Below are positions 14,712 to 26,637 of a stretch of 64,000 bases of DNA, piece after piece (position 1 is the stretch's first letter; each line of letters starts with the position of its first letter). A program made the position numbers and the translations under genes. The DNA comes from Diphasiastrum complanatum (Eukaryota; Streptophyta; Lycopodiopsida; Lycopodiales; Lycopodiaceae). The stretch is taken from NCBI GenBank assembly GCA_029204225.1, contig CM055105.1, positions 14,995,132 through 15,059,131 on the forward strand. Reading direction: 5' to 3'. The notes beneath the pieces were generated by a model. That model worked only from the letters and a program-made list of their open reading frames with translations, ran no database searches and was not told where the DNA came from.

Positions 14712-16268
14712 TCAGGCTTGCTGAACTGGCAGAGCAGGCTGCCAAAACTTGCGTAATCGGCTGCCATTTACCGGAGTATCAAATCGTTTTCCATCCAAGT
14801 GCTCAAGAATTACTGCGCCATAGTTCAAGATTTCCTTCACTTTATACGGGCCTTCACCGGTAAACTTCAACTTACCCTTGATCAGCTTGGTTTTTTACAT
14901 CAATGCAAGATCTCTTGCTTTCAAATCTTTTTTGTGCAATCAACGATTGTGCCATGCCTTGCGGTGGGCTTTCTCTGCTGCTAAGACATGAACTGCCATC
15001 AATCGGGTTTCACATAATTTGTGCAACGCTTCATGACGGAGTTGTAAAGACATATCATCATTCAATCGTTTTGTGGCTGCTATGCGTAAAGATGGGATTA
15101 AAAATTCAATTGGCATAACAACAACTTGACCATAAACCAGTTGAAAAAGTGTTTGATTTGTACTATTTTTGTAAGCGATTTTGAATGCCCATAATGCTGC
15201 ATATAGTTTATGTTCCCAATCGGACCGACTTGATTCAACTGTCTTTGTCAAAATGGTGCAGAGAATCTTATTGGAAGATTCAGCTTGGCCATTCCCTCTG
15301 GGATAGTAGGGAGTACTAAATCTGTGTATAACAATTTTTTTTTGCAGTAAACACTTTATTGTTTGATTAACAAAGTGTGTACGCCGATCACTGACAATTT
15401 CGATCGGACATCCAAATCTGATTATAATATTTTCATATAGAAACTTGGCCGTAGATTTCGCATCAGCCACTTTGACAGCTTTGGCTTCAACCCACTTGGT
15501 CATATAATCAGTTGCGACGATAATGTATTGGGCCTGAGATCCTTGCGCGGCAGGATGAATAGGACCAACATAATCTAGTCCCCATTTTTCAAACAGTGCT
15601 TGCGATAAAACCGGATGCAAGGGTCTATAATTCTGTCGAGTAGGCCGTCGTGCACGCTAGCAAACATCACATGTCTGAATAAAATTTTTTGTGTCTTTAT
15701 GAAGCGTAGGCCACCAACAACCGGATTGCAAAAGTTTGCGAACAGTAATATCTATAGAGAAGTGTCCTCCACCCATGCCATCATGTGAAAACATGATTAA
15801 ATCTGGTACTTCATGTGGTAAAACATACCTTTGTAAAATATTATCTGATCCACGACGGTACAATTGTCCTGCAATTAATTGATAAGGTTGAGCCTTATGA
15901 ATCAATTGTCTCTTCTGTACTTTTGTCAAAGAGTCATTCGGTTGTCCTAGCATCAGGTACTCAATAATATCTGCCACCCACTCAGGTACTGCTTCAACAT
16001 AGAGCAACGTAGCATCTGGCAGTTCATCATCGACTTCAGTATTAATTGGTGCGGATTCAATTCGTGAAATGTGATCGGCTAGATAATGTTGCTTTCCCTT
16101 TCGAACCACAATCCAAAAGTCAAATTTAGTCAATAATAATAACCATCTTGCAATACGTCCAATATTGCATGTCTTGTTTACCAAGTAAAGTAACGGTTGA
16201 TGATCCGTATAAAATGCAAAGTGCGTTTCCATGAGGTAGTGACGAAATTTCCGAACAGAAAAAATCAT
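14712..16268 (-). pseudogene. Ty3/gypsy RNase H end and integrase
   Basis: The minus-strand frame starts with the end of RNase H (MIFSVRKFRHYLME, FYTDHQPLLYLVN, HYLADHISRI). It continues with the HHCC zinc-binding segment of integrase (SHDGMGGGHFSIDITVRKLL...CWWPTLHKD...CDVC) and the catalytic core: LDYVGPIHPA, VATDYMTKWVEA, IVSDRRTHFVN, STPYYPRGNGQAESSNK. The core keeps the three acidic positions, although the glycine of the usual SDxGxxF is changed to RR. The tail has FTGEGPYKVKEIL, the GPY/F module of gypsy integrases, and ends at a stop at 14712. It lacks a chromodomain. A stop lies near 15655 and another near 14937. Its motifs (LVYG, AVMPIEFLIPSLRIA) resemble the non-chromovirus Tat-like branch, a tentative call. 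Confidence 0.88.
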
Positions 16269-17587
16269 GGCTAGCGCTTCACGTTCTGTTGTTGAATATT
16301 TCTTTTCTAGATCTGTAAGTTGTCTGCTTGTAAATCATATAGGATAATCCTTCTTATAGTCACCTGACTGCATCAAAACTAATCCAATGGCGTATTTTGA
16401 GGCATCCGTATGAACATGAATCTCTATCGTCCAATCTGGAGAACGCAATATTGGTGCTGAAGCTAATGTTTTTTTTAACTTTTCAAAGGCTTCTAACGCC
16501 TCTACTGTCCAAATAGGGACAATAGTTAGTTTGTATATAGGTCTTGCTAAATCCGCAAAGAAGATAATAAAAATTTGACAGTTCCTCATGAGATTCTTTT
16601 AGCGGAGTTCGCGTCACTCCCCATGGTGGTTGAGGCTCTGTTTCAGATTGTTACCTTTCTACATTGACTTGAGACTATGAGTTCGCATGACCCATAAACA
16701 CATAAACTCCTCAAATTGTTGCTGGCGGTGGCAATTCCACAATACCTTTGATCTTAGAATAATCTGTGGCAATACCATTTCTTGACATAACACATCCAAG
16801 CACAACTCCGTGTGAAACCCATATCTGGCATTTTTCCGGAGTTGAGAAAACTGATATTTGCGACATCTTTCAAATACTTTCTCCAATCGATCCAGGTGGT
16901 CTGTATCTATACTATGAACTCCCAAGTCGTCCAAGTAAATTTCAAGGAATTTCTGCAGATAATCTTTAAAAACAAATTGCATTACTCTTTGGAATGGACT
17001 TGGTGCATTACAAGTCCAAACGGCATTACTTTGTAAGCATAGGTGCCCCATTCTGTTGCAAAAGCAGTTTTGTGGCGATCGGCAGGTGCAATTTTAACTT
17101 GGTTGTAGCCACTAAATCCATCCAGGAAACTATAAGCTTCCGCTCTAGCAAGGCGATCCAAAATGCTTTCAGTAAAAGGCAACGGAAAGTGATCCTTCCA
17201 TGTCACTTTATTCAATGCTTTGAGATTCACACAAATCCTCAATTTTCCATTTTTCTTAGGAACAATGACAATCGATGAAATCCATTCAGTGTTCTCGATC
17301 TCTTAAATGAAATAGGCATCAAGCAATCTCCGAAGTTCTTTCTTTATCAGACCTGCCACATTAGGATTACAGCGATAGAACTTTGTAACCTTTGGGACTG
17401 CATCAGGTACTAAAGGTATGGTATGTTCAATCACTGATGTCGGAATACCCTTCAAATCTTGATAAATCCATGCAAAGCAATCTTGATACTTAATAAGTAA
17501 CAAGCGGAGTGCTTGATACTGTTCAAGAGTAAGTTGTGATCCCACTTGTACAATCTTTTCCGGTTCTCCTGGTTCGGCAAGATTCAT
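16269..17587 (-). pseudogene. Ty3/gypsy reverse transcriptase and RNase H
   Basis: Minus-strand frames with shifts encode PDAVPKVTKFYRCNPN, the start of reverse transcriptase, then MRICVNLKALNKVTWKDHFP and YSFLDGFSGYNQVKIAP (motif A aspartate). WGTYAYKVMPFGL is motif B. FLEIYLDDLGVHS is the catalytic motif, here LDD in place of the usual hydrophobic-DD with the same two aspartates. APILRSPDWTIEIHVHTDAS opens RNase H with its first aspartate. Frame changes near 17000, 16650 and 16300 and a stop at 17300 inactivate it. It continues into the integrase entry without a gap. Confidence 0.9.
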
Positions 17588-19248
17588 GGCTGCATCCTAA
17601 CTAGGCCATCGTAAACCTCTTTAGATTTCGGTATGTGTTCTTCAGGTTCACGATGTGCTTTAGGTAACATAATAACCACATCATCCAGTGTATAACGTTT
17701 AAAATGCTCTAGCATATAATGCTGGACTACATTTGCTTGTTCTTTTTCGAGAGGATTGTCTTGGATCTTCGTTTAGCCTTCTTAGCAGGAATTGATCGTG
17801 GAGTGATGACTTTTGAGATGATAATTCTTTCTTCACAGGTGAAGACTTCCTAGATGATGATGTCTTGCTGGAAGTCTGACTTGAAGAATCATTCTTGACT
17901 TTTCCTTTGCCTTTATCCAATAGAGGTGGCACTTCTTTTGAATCAATCTTCTGAGGGGGATTTTCCCATTTAAGGACCGTATTATAATGTTGCTTAGCTT
18001 GTTTCTTCATCATTGAACCTGTGATCCTGTCTCCCTTCAATATAACTGCTTTGGGAGGTTTGATTGTTGGTTCATCAGGAACGTTACGCACTCCAAATCT
18101 AGTGGTATCCATATGATTTAAAATATGCTTATCCATAAGTTCTGCATTGTCATCATAAGTCAAGGCATGGCTCACTAGTATGAGATCATCCTCAATTGGA
18201 TCTGGTATAGGTTCTGTTGATATCCAGGCTACATTCAGCACATTTAGTGGAAACATGATTGGTGTATCCAAAGTTTGATCTAATAAGAAAATCTCGCTCA
18301 ACTCTGATTGAATATCTTGTTGATACATATATCCTGTTGTACAATCAATTGTTGCAAGAGCTTCATTCCAATTGACAGTATCCGTTTGAGAATCGTAGTG
18401 AACTCCCAATTTTTTTTTCTGGTCGATCAAAAGTGTGATCCGTTGTTGATGAATCATCATCTTCTTTTTGAACCACTGGTTTGATAGTCCAAGTCGTAGG
18501 ATCAACTTTAACTGCACATTCACAATTTTCAAAAGTGATTTTTCTGGTGCCCCAGTTATGAACTACTTGCGCAACTCGTAACCATGGACGTCTTAATAGA
18601 ACTCAGTAGACATTTGGCGCTTCTGGTAAGTCCATCATGACGAAATTAATGACGAATTGTACTCCTGCAATCCTGACAGGTATATCTTCTACCATTCCTC
18701 GTGGACGAACTGTCATTTGATCAACTAACTTAATAGCAAAAGTAGCAGGTTTGATCTTTGTAAGGCCTCATTTTGCACATAGCCTTGTAGAAATTAGGTT
18801 AACTTCTGAACCGCCATCTATCACGACTGTTTCTTTAGAAAATTGTCTATGTTGTATCGGCAGAGTGATATTCTTTTGTTCACTTTTCCAAGCGGCTCCA
18901 ACATGGAGTATTAGATTCTTCAAATCCAGCACAAAAAAGTGGCTCCTGATGGACTTCTGGTTCTTCTTGAGCTAACTTTTGCGCTAAGAATTCTTTTGCT
19001 TTTGGCACCAACTTTAGGAACTCTCCCAATGAAATATTGATCTCGCTAGACAAAATGTTCATGAGTAATTCTGTATGCGGTGCTTCCAGTTCAGTCATCT
19101 TGAAGGATTTTTCATGATGATGTAATTGATCATTCATTTCCGTACATAAATTTCTTGGAGGCTGCAATGGTGAAGACCGAACTTCAGTTATTACTTTAGC
19201 AGCTTCAAGTTCCTCTTCTTCTTGCAGATGTTTAATCCATTGTCTCAT
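17588..19248 (-). pseudogene. Ty3/gypsy aspartic protease and linker
   Basis: Around 18800 the minus strand reads VVIDGGSEVNLISTRLCAK, a retropepsin active-site block in which the usual DSG or DTG is DGG. PATFAIKLVDQMTVRPRG and GVQFVINFVMMDLPEA follow, then the conserved PWL segment (RRPWLRVAQVVHNWGT) near 18560. A charged Lys/Ser-rich linker (KGKGKVKNDSSSQTSSKTSS, about 17880) leads to reverse transcriptase. Part of this linker is present as a separate plus-strand fragment at 30113-30640. In-frame stops are present near 18600 and 18770. Confidence 0.8.
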
Positions 19249-20426
19249 ATCCTGATATCTTTGTTTTCTGTATTAAGATTTGGATAGACTCGATGCTGTT
19301 GGTGTATCGTTCAATGGTATCTGGTTCCATCAAATTGGTAGGAGGAGCAGAGTGTTTTGGTGGGACTAGCAAAGCTAAACATTCCGGGTATCCAAGAGTA
19401 GATTGTGGCAGTCTTGCTGCTGGATTTCCTCTATACTGTGGTTCTCGATATCCCATCTGGGCATACCGTTGCTGAATTATCCGAGGGTCGAAGTTGCAGA
19501 AAGCAGTCTCATGGTCAAGTGAATTACACAGATGGCAAACACTGATTTCCATTCATTTTTTCAATTGAGGACACTCGTTCACTGTGTGATATCCTATACA
19601 AATAGAACACCAGATATTTTTCCTGGTAGGAAAAGTCTTTGCAACCTTCTCAGGTTCCTTGTTTGTTTCTCCGTGGAAATTTTCCAATGCTTTGATCTTC
19701 TCATCAAATTGCAACTGCAACTTTTTCATCTCTTTCTGCTGGGTCTTCCCAAGTTTCTCGAACTCATTGAGCATCATTTCTAAAGTAGCATTGGCATTCG
19801 TTGATGCAATAGTGGTGGATGTCGTAGTAGTTTGCCTTGCTGTATAAGGCAACATACTGACATTCGGCTCATCATCTGAATCCTCATCCTCCTCCTGAAT
19901 TGCATCGTCCATAGCATTTTGCAAAAGTGCGTACTCATTATGGCGTTTAAAATCATGTCTGATCCGTTTAGGTAGACTTGACAAAAACCACATAATCATG
20001 GCATCTTCATTAATCAGCTCAGGTTCACATTCAGATCCGAGACGTTTCACCCTTTCGATGTAATCTCGAACCATTTTTCGCTTTCCCATTTTAACTTTAC
20101 TTAGAAATAGGAAAGGGTCTTCCATAAACTTCCGCGGTTTGAACCATGTGATAAGGGCTCGTTTAACAACCTCCCAATCTGTACATTCCGTTTCATCTTG
20201 GTTAAAGTACCAATCTTGTGCTGCGCCTGTTAAGGCCATAGGAAACAGCTTAAGTTTATCTTGAGGATAAATCTCACCATAGCTACCTCACAGGATTCAG
20301 CATAGATATGAAGAAATCTAACTAGATCTGTTAATCCATTATAGATCCAATTGGGGTGCTCTTCCAACAATAGTTAAATTGATCTCCTGTGGAGCACTTC
20401 CAGGAACAGCTCCAGGGGCAGCCATC
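19232..20426 (-). pseudogene. Ty3/gypsy gag
   Basis: The likely start is the Met at 20426 (MAAPGAVPGSAPQEINLTIV). After one frameshift the retrotransposon gag core follows: ALTGAAQDWYFNQDE, LITWFKPRKFMEDPF, VRDYIERVKRLGSECEPEL and MIMWFLSSLPKRIRHDF. This matches the LxGxAxxWY, F and FxxGL pattern of gypsy capsid proteins. A heptad-like stretch (LGKTQQKEMKKLQLQFDEK) precedes two cysteine clusters, CSICIGYHTVNEC (CX2C..H..C zinc knuckle) and CHLCNSLDHETAFC. Stops separate the parts. The product would be the structural protein of the particle. Confidence 0.88.
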
Positions 20427-21494
20427 TTTACAAATTTAGATCAAGCGGACAATGAGATTGGATCTAGATTTTTCCAAAAAACTATCTCAGATCAAATCTG
20501 CTAGATCTATTCCCTTTTTCAAGAATCTGACTCTATATGATAAAAAACTTTTCGAAATTCGATCAATCAATACTTCTACAAATCTCTCAGAATCCAATTC
20601 AGAATATATCAGATTTGATCCAAATTTTGACAAAAGACTTGATCTAAAAAATCAGAAACTAAAAATAGGACTGACAAAGGTTCACTAGGCAAAGGTTGGC
20701 TCGGCGAAGGTTAAACAGTGCTATTTTGAGAAAAAAAAAACTCTTGAACAACTTTTTTGACAATTTCTTGAGAAATAACCTTCGCCGACATCTCTGGTGA
20801 AAGATTTGACACAAATAAAAGTATGAAAAACCGGACGAAGGTTTCTGACACAAGGAAATACAGTTTTTGTTGTTTGGCGAGGGTAAACTTCAAGATTTTC
20901 TATGATCTGATCAAGAAGAATCTTTGTCGAACTCAAAAATAGTATTTTTTTATAAATAGAATGTTTTGGAAACTTGACGAAGGTTATGGCGAAGGATCAA
21001 GAGTAATACTGGTAATTTTGCAAAAAAGTGACTTTTTTGACAAAAATATGGCAATATGACAACTGATCCTTTGAGACCCTTTCTATTTTTGGTATTATTT
21101 TTTGTCGACCTAGCAGTAGCTAGATCTGAATTACTTCTAAGCACAGTGAATTGGGGGAAGGTTTATTTTCTGTATTTTTAGAGTTTTGGTGATTTTTTGG
21201 TGTTTTTTGATGTTTCTGAAAATTTGCTGGGAATTAATCTTCGCCCTTCAAGCTGAAGATTCTATGAACAAAATCGAAGGTGTCTGCAACTCGGCAAAGG
21301 TTTCCTGAAAGAGGATAAAAAGTTCTAAGCTCTGATGGCACTTTTTGCCTCTTTTTGACCAAATCTGGCAAATTTGATCGATTTTTGTTATTTTATCTGA
21401 TATCTTAGATCCAAATGGATCTTAAGATTGGTGATATGAATAGGTTTCTCTGTTTAACAATCGGATTAGACTTCAAACAAGCAAACCCACTACA
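20427..21494 (-). other. Leader and 5' end of the minus-strand gypsy element, with tRNA-iMet-like primer site
   Basis: Non-coding and rich in GGCGAAGG-type motifs. At 21329-21340 the minus strand reads TGCCATCAGAGC, two mismatches from the TGGTATCAGAGC complement of initiator tRNA-Met. This suggests the primer site, with only a ~150-bp LTR remnant (21341-21494) beyond it. This fits gag starting about 900 bp further on. The LTR remnant has no obvious partner near 14.2 kb. Confidence 0.4.
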
Positions 21495-21497
21495 ATT

Positions 21498-21517
21498 TTG
21501 GCACCATGGCCGGGGAG
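21498..21517 (+). promoter_or_regulatory. Primer-binding-site-like sequence of a plus-strand LTR element
   Basis: ttggcaccatggccgggga resembles the tggcgcc-gttgccgggga primer site (tRNA-Asp type) common in plant Athila/Tat gypsy elements. It is preceded by cccactaca, which resembles the end of the LTR at 22742. It supports a separate plus-strand element starting here. Confidence 0.4.
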
Positions 21518-21629
21518 CTACGCCAATTTTTCAGTTTGCAACATGTTTGGTTGATGATTAGCTTGCATTAGGCATCTTGTCGTGGCATGAATAGTGTTAG
21601 ATCTGTATTTTAGGGTTAGTTTGGGATTG

Positions 21630-21960
21630 ATTCTAACTTTGTTGGCGTCAGTGGCAACCAAATGGAATGAATGCCTCCCTCCTCTGGCATTCGATCCAAA
21701 TAAGCCGATGGCCTCAGAGCAAATCAAAGATCAGCTGCCGGTTGCTCGTCTTTGCGGCTATGCTTCTTGGTTGGCTCTTGGGAATCCCACTTCACCTCAT
21801 GGACAACCTCCAAGTGGATTGTCGGAGCCCACCGTTGTTTCCTGCCCCACAATTTGGATTTCAATACTTCACGCCTCGACTTTATGGAGAAGGTGCAATA
21901 TCATTTAATCAAGATTCGGCGCGAAGCCAATAAAAGTCCCCAATAACTGCATATTGCAGG
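21630..21960 (+). pseudogene. C-terminal fragment of accessory ORF (plus-strand copy)
   Basis: Frames on the plus strand read LAFDPNKPMASEQIKDQLPV and, after shifts, RLDFMEKVQYHLIKIRREAN. They align with ICFDPNTALVSEKVEDQLRV and RVDFIEEVTSYMIQQRRARR in the minus-strand copy at 38832-39170. The shared blocks, same spacing and the following polypurine tract and LTR identify this as the C-terminus of the same accessory protein. Everything upstream of it is missing. Confidence 0.65.
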
Positions 21961-21984
21961 TGTCGTGGGACCGCCACCAATTTT

Positions 21985-22742
21985 AGTGGGGGAATTGTTG
22001 GAGGGTTTGCGAATCCCAAGGCAACCCTAACCCTAGTTAATAAGTGAGAGGGATTTGGCACCCTGCGTGTGTAAGTCCAACCCAATGATCACATAGTTAT
22101 TTGATTGATCAGTTAAAAGTTAATAAAAGGACTTTAGGCCTTTTTACGAGAATTTTAATGTCACAGGGCCTAAATGTCAAGTTAGTGAATAAAGTTGGGT
22201 TTCCCTCCAATTTTGGTGGTTCCCACAATTTTTTAAATTTGAATAAAAAGAGAGACAAGTCTGGACCAATAGGATTCAGAGGCCAGGGTCCTCCTCTCTA
22301 CTATAAAAAGAGACCAACTCGAGTTGCTCCTGATGTTCATTTCCTCATTTCAATAAAGCAGATTGGCTCTCTTTAGAAATGGATTGATGAATGTCCTTAC
22401 TCTTCCTCTCTTTTCCTCCATTTCTCATGCTTTCTTTGTATTTTGCTAATTGTTGGATTTGATCATTATTGGGATTGCTATTTTTTATGCTTTTTGTGAG
22501 AGAGAAAGGGAGAGAAAGAAAGAGTAAGTTTCTATCATTGTTGTGGATTTAGGGTTAATGGATGTACTGTTAATGCTTAGTGTTAATGGATGTTAGTGTT
22601 AGATCCTCTATTCATGTTGAAATCTAAACTATACTATCGCTCTCATGGGAACGAATCTACGCGTGACAACTAACTTCATCTCCTTGATGCTTGATTGATT
22701 AGATCTTGGGTTGAGGATAGGCAAGGAAAGAAACACACTACA
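21985..22742 (+). repeat. Polypurine tract (21985-21994) and 3' LTR (21996-22742)
   Basis: agtgggggaa precedes TGTTGGAGGGTTTGCG. The LTR would end at ...cacactaca (22742), where copia element A coding resumes. A TATA box (tataaaaag, 22302-22310) lies mid-LTR, consistent with U3 then R/U5. Positions 22279-22734 are the right inverted arm that pairs with 11415-11870. Confidence 0.75.
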
Positions 22743-23628
22743 GACATCAAATCAGAATATTGAGCCACAAACTCTAGAGCAGCAGGAACAGAAGATTAAC
22801 CCCACGAACAAGAAATGTTCGAGCAGAGACGAAACAAACCCAGAAGGTCAACAAGACAAAGAAGACCTCCAGATTGATATGCTGACAATTTTCAGTGGAG
22901 TGAAGACATGAAATTCGAGTACTGCAGCTTCACTGAAGAGACAACAACATATGAAAAAGTTGTCCAGAGTCCAGAGAGAGAATTCTAGAAGCAGGCAATG
23001 TTAGAGGAGATCAAGTCGATGAGGCAAAATGAGGCATGGACACTAGAGCCACTGCCAGAAAACAGAAAGATCATCGACTGCAAGTGGGTGTACAATAAGA
23101 AAATGAGATCAAATGGCACTTTTGGCCATTACAAAGCAAGGCTTGTCGTGAAGGGCTACACACAAAGATATGATGTTGATTATTTCGACACATATTCATC
23201 GATGGTCAAGATGACAAGCATACGACTACTCCTTGCATATGCTACACAACACAATTTGAAAATTCACTAGATTGATGTGAAGACAGCCTTTCTCCATGGA
23301 GATCTAGAGGAAGAAATCTTCATGAAGCAGTCTGAAGGATTTGAAGACCCCGACAATTGACAATATGTCTGTCGGTTGCAGAGATGCATTTATGGTCTAA
23401 TGCAGACATCACGAGCTTGATACAAGAAGCTCAACGGTCTTCTGAAGTCTCTAGACTTCAATCCTACACAACCAAACTGTAATGTCTACATAAAAAGAGT
23501 AGGAAAAGATTTTGTGATACTGACTATTTTTGTGGATGATTCCCTTATGATAGGTAATTCCTTGATGCTAATCGAGGACATGAAGAGTCAGATTTCTGAG
23601 AATTATGAAATCACAGATGTGGGAGAAG
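22743..23628 (+). pseudogene. Copia reverse transcriptase, N-terminal two thirds (element A)
   Basis: After the interruption the copia frame resumes. It contains MLEEIKSMRQNEAWTLEPLP and IDCKWVYNKKMRSNGTFGHY, then ARLVVKGYTQRYDVDYFDTY and DVKTAFLHGDLEEEIFMKQ (motif A aspartate). CRLQRCIYGLMQTSRA and ILTIFVDDSLMIGN (catalytic VDD) follow. The sequence is cut after NYEITDVGEV at 23628 by an LTR insertion and continues with CLGLEIRRDRIKGEMHLSQ after 26642. In-frame stops occur near 22986, 23268 and 23358. Confidence 0.92.
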
Positions 23629-26600
23629 TGTGAAAAATGCAAAAATAAGCTCAGTAGAGGCCAAAAATCATGTATATAGGATGATTACACATGTATAGAG
23701 CCTGTTATCACGTGTGAAAATAGTGTACTTGTCATGTACCATAATCATATAGGTTGTACATATGATTTAATTCAAGTTCTAGTGGCTAAAAGGCCAAAAA
23801 CTAGTTTTCTAGACATATGACACATGGCATCAATCTATTGATTGCATGAGCCACATCCTTTGGTTAGGTGTCATATCACATGTGTAGAGGACAGCTCACA
23901 TGTGTGGATTAAGCTGAAGTAGGCGAATTTTGACTTCTAGAAGATTTTCAAGTAGATCTCCATATAGAAGGAAAATGGACCAAAAGTGCTCAAAATAGAA
24001 GGTTTTGTCCAAGTGTCAGTTTTGCATGATGAATCATCATATGAGAAAGCACCTTCACACATGTGGGATCAGAGGGATGATTAGTACCACAAGCTCTCAC
24101 TTATTGTATACATAGAGCCACATTTGGCCATAATCATTGTGAGACACCAATCTTGGTTTTGGAAGCAATTTTGAAGGATTCTCTCCATTTGTCTACATTT
24201 GTTTTGATTGTTTTGAGGTTCTATCAATGTGTACTTGATTTTCAGGTTGGATTCCATACTCAGACAGTGTTTCACATGTGTGAAACCAGAAATTACACCT
24301 ACCTTCAATTAATGATTGTTCTTGTTAGGATTTTGTGTCTAGAATTGATCTAGATTGATCTTAATCTCAAGTAGATTGATAGATCAAGTAATCTGACAAC
24401 CAATCCCTCTTGAGGATCAGATTAGGATCCACTCTTGGTCCTTTTTGTACTTTTTGAACATGGTATCAGAGCCTAGTACAAGAGGTTTTGTTTAAATTGA
24501 TAGGGTTAATCGAAATCAAAGCCAAAGTTAGCAGTTTTAGTCAAATTTTGTGTAGCGAGTTGGATTTGATAGCTATCCTCAAAATTTTTGGTCCAGATCT
24601 AGTTGTGGGCTGTAGGAACCCTTTTCACACGTGTGAGGCCATACATCTCTGGTTTTGACTGAGAAATTTTAAAAATTTGTAGAATTTGAGGAGTCCATAT
24701 TTGAGTATTCATGCATGGTTGAGATCTTTGTGAAAAATTGGTGGTATAGTTTGTTTTTAAATCAAATCAAATTCATTTTAAATCTCAAGAGTGAGATTAT
24801 TTGGGTCAAGAGTGAGTCCAAAAGAAGTGATTAGTTTGATTTTCATGTTTTTGAAACAAAACCCATCTTTTGTTCAAGAATCTCAAGTGTTGAGAGAACT
24901 AGTCAAGTGAAAAGGAAAATCTAGGTGTCAAATCTTTTTCATATCCATTTCGACTTTCAAAAGAAAGAGTCATTGGTATTTGATGAGTCCAATAGGAGAT
25001 TGGATCTGATTTCTTTAGTGATTTGATTCAAAGATTGTGTGCTTTTGTCTTAGTGATCAAAGCAAAGTTTCCAAGTGACTAGTCATTACTGTGAAGATTG
25101 ATTCTTAGGTTTGTGAGCTAGATCTTTTGTAGATCCTTCTAGATTGTTGAAGATGCTCAAATCTAGTCTCTTGAAAGTCACAAATTACATTTGTAGAATC
25201 ATATCACAGGTTTTTATTCACATGGCATCAATAGGTGTCATCCTATTGAAGGAAAGAAAGGATCCTAAGTGCAACCTTTGTGGCAAAAAGGATATTTTTC
25301 CTCAAGATGCTACAAAAAGAAGACCAATCCATCCAAGAAGAACCAAACAAGGGGGCCTAGGAGAAGGATGGAGCTTCAAGTTCAAAATGCAAATACAAGA
25401 AGGACAAGTCCAAGGAAAGGTGTTTCCTTTGTGGAAAGCTGAATGAGGCTTGGAGTCTCACAAGGACTTGCAAGATTTGTCTTCAAGAGTCCATCACAAC
25501 ACATGTCAAATCTTTTGAAATTTTTCATTTGGAAGTGCATTGTTTGGTTTAAGATGCAAAGATAGATGTCACTTTCATGAAAGTAACTTGGATTTATTCT
25601 ATGTCCTTGGAAAGTATTTTGTTTGGAACTTTAGATAAGTCCAAACTTATTGTTATGATCCAAGAGAAATCAATCAAGAATAAGGAGCAGCAATCACAAA
25701 ATGAAAATAGTTTCATTTATGCTATCATGTTAACTTATGAAGAACCATTTTGCTTTGAAGAGATTTTTGTATCTCAAAGGTGGATTAAGGCAACACTAAT
25801 TGAGTGTGATGCCTTAAAAGATAGCAAAATATGTTTTCCTTGTAAGCTTACATTAGTTATGAAGTCCAGGAAATGGAAATATCTTCATAATGTAGGATCT
25901 TTTGGTTTCAATAAGATCATGAATGATGTGTTCATTCATAAAGATGAAAATTGTAGTTTTCAATCTTAAACGCAAGTTGTAAACTTCTTATGAGAATAAG
26001 TGAAGCATCCAAAGTGGACACTTATATCCATAAGCAAGTAGTTAGCCTTATTGAGATGGAGATACCTTTTGATTTCAATATTGGAAAAATCATGCCAAGT
26101 TGTGGTGATTTTTGGACTTATGTTTCTAGCATAAGTAATCTTGATAATCATAGGAAGTGCATATTGAATGGTTAAATAGAAGGTTTTGTCCAACTGTCAG
26201 TTTTGCATGATGAATCATCATATGACAAAGCACCTTCACACATGTGAGATCAGAGGGATGATTAGTACCACAAGCTCTCACTTATTGTATATATAGAGCC
26301 ACATTTGGCCATAATCATTGTGAGACACCAATCTTGGTTTTGGAAGCAATTTTGCGGGATTCTCTCCATTCGTCTACATTTGTTCTGATTGTTTTGAGGT
26401 TCTATCAATGTGTACTTGATTTTCAGGTTGGATTCCGTACTCAGACAATGTTTCAGTGTGAAACCAGAAAGTACATCTACTTTCAATTAATGATTGTTCT
26501 TGTTAGGATTTTGTGTCTAGAATTGATCTAGATTGATCTTAATCTCAAGTAAATTGATAGATCAAGTAATCTGACAACAATTCCTCTTGAGGATCAGATT

Positions 26601-26637
26601 AGGATCCACTCTTGATCCTTTTTATACTTTTTGCACA
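23629..26637 (+). mobile_element. LTR element C nested in copia reverse transcriptase
   Basis: The 5' LTR spans 23629-24460 and begins TGTGAAAAATGC and ends TTTTTGAACA. It is followed at once by the initiator-Met primer site TGGTATCAGAGC (24461-24472). A 3' copy spans 26174-26637 and matches 23993-24460, so the first ~364 bp of the 3' LTR are lost. The 5-bp sequence AGAAG lies directly before (23624-23628) and after (26638-26642), a perfect target duplication. The internal part has only zinc-knuckle gag sequence and an unassigned ORF, so the element has no pol and cannot move by itself. Confidence 0.9.
24461..26173 (+). pseudogene. Internal region of LTR element C: gag-like zinc knuckles and unassigned ORF
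   Basis: Frames near 25270-25480 read CNLCGKK and CFLCGKLNEAW, each inside a Lys/Arg-rich context (KKKTNPSKKN, KKDKSKER). These look like two degenerate CX2C zinc knuckles of a retroelement gag. A 130-codon open frame at 25577-25969 contains FCFEEIFVSQRWIKATL but matches no family I recognise. The 5' part after the primer site (24480-25140) has no clear frame. No protease, integrase or reverse transcriptase motif is present. Confidence 0.5.

Larger units (their letters stand above)
11415..22742. mobile_element. Nested LTR-element insertion with inverted terminal arms
   Basis: This block separates copia element A integrase from its reverse transcriptase. Both ends carry the same ~456-bp sequence in inverted orientation (11415-11870 and 22279-22734). 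The right arm is part of a plus-strand LTR; the left arm is the corresponding minus-strand piece. Inside lie, on the minus strand, a Ty3/gypsy gag-pol (20426 down to 14712) and an accessory ORF (14230 down to about 11875). On the plus strand lies the C-terminal end of a second accessory ORF with its 3' LTR. No matching target duplication was found at 11415/22742. A head-to-head pair of related elements or an inversion after insertion are both possible. Confidence 0.65.

Noticed and set aside
14281-21310. CRISPR-like array made of the GGCGAAGG motif
   Set aside because: Copies are short, vary in sequence, spacing and orientation, and lie in a plant retroelement.
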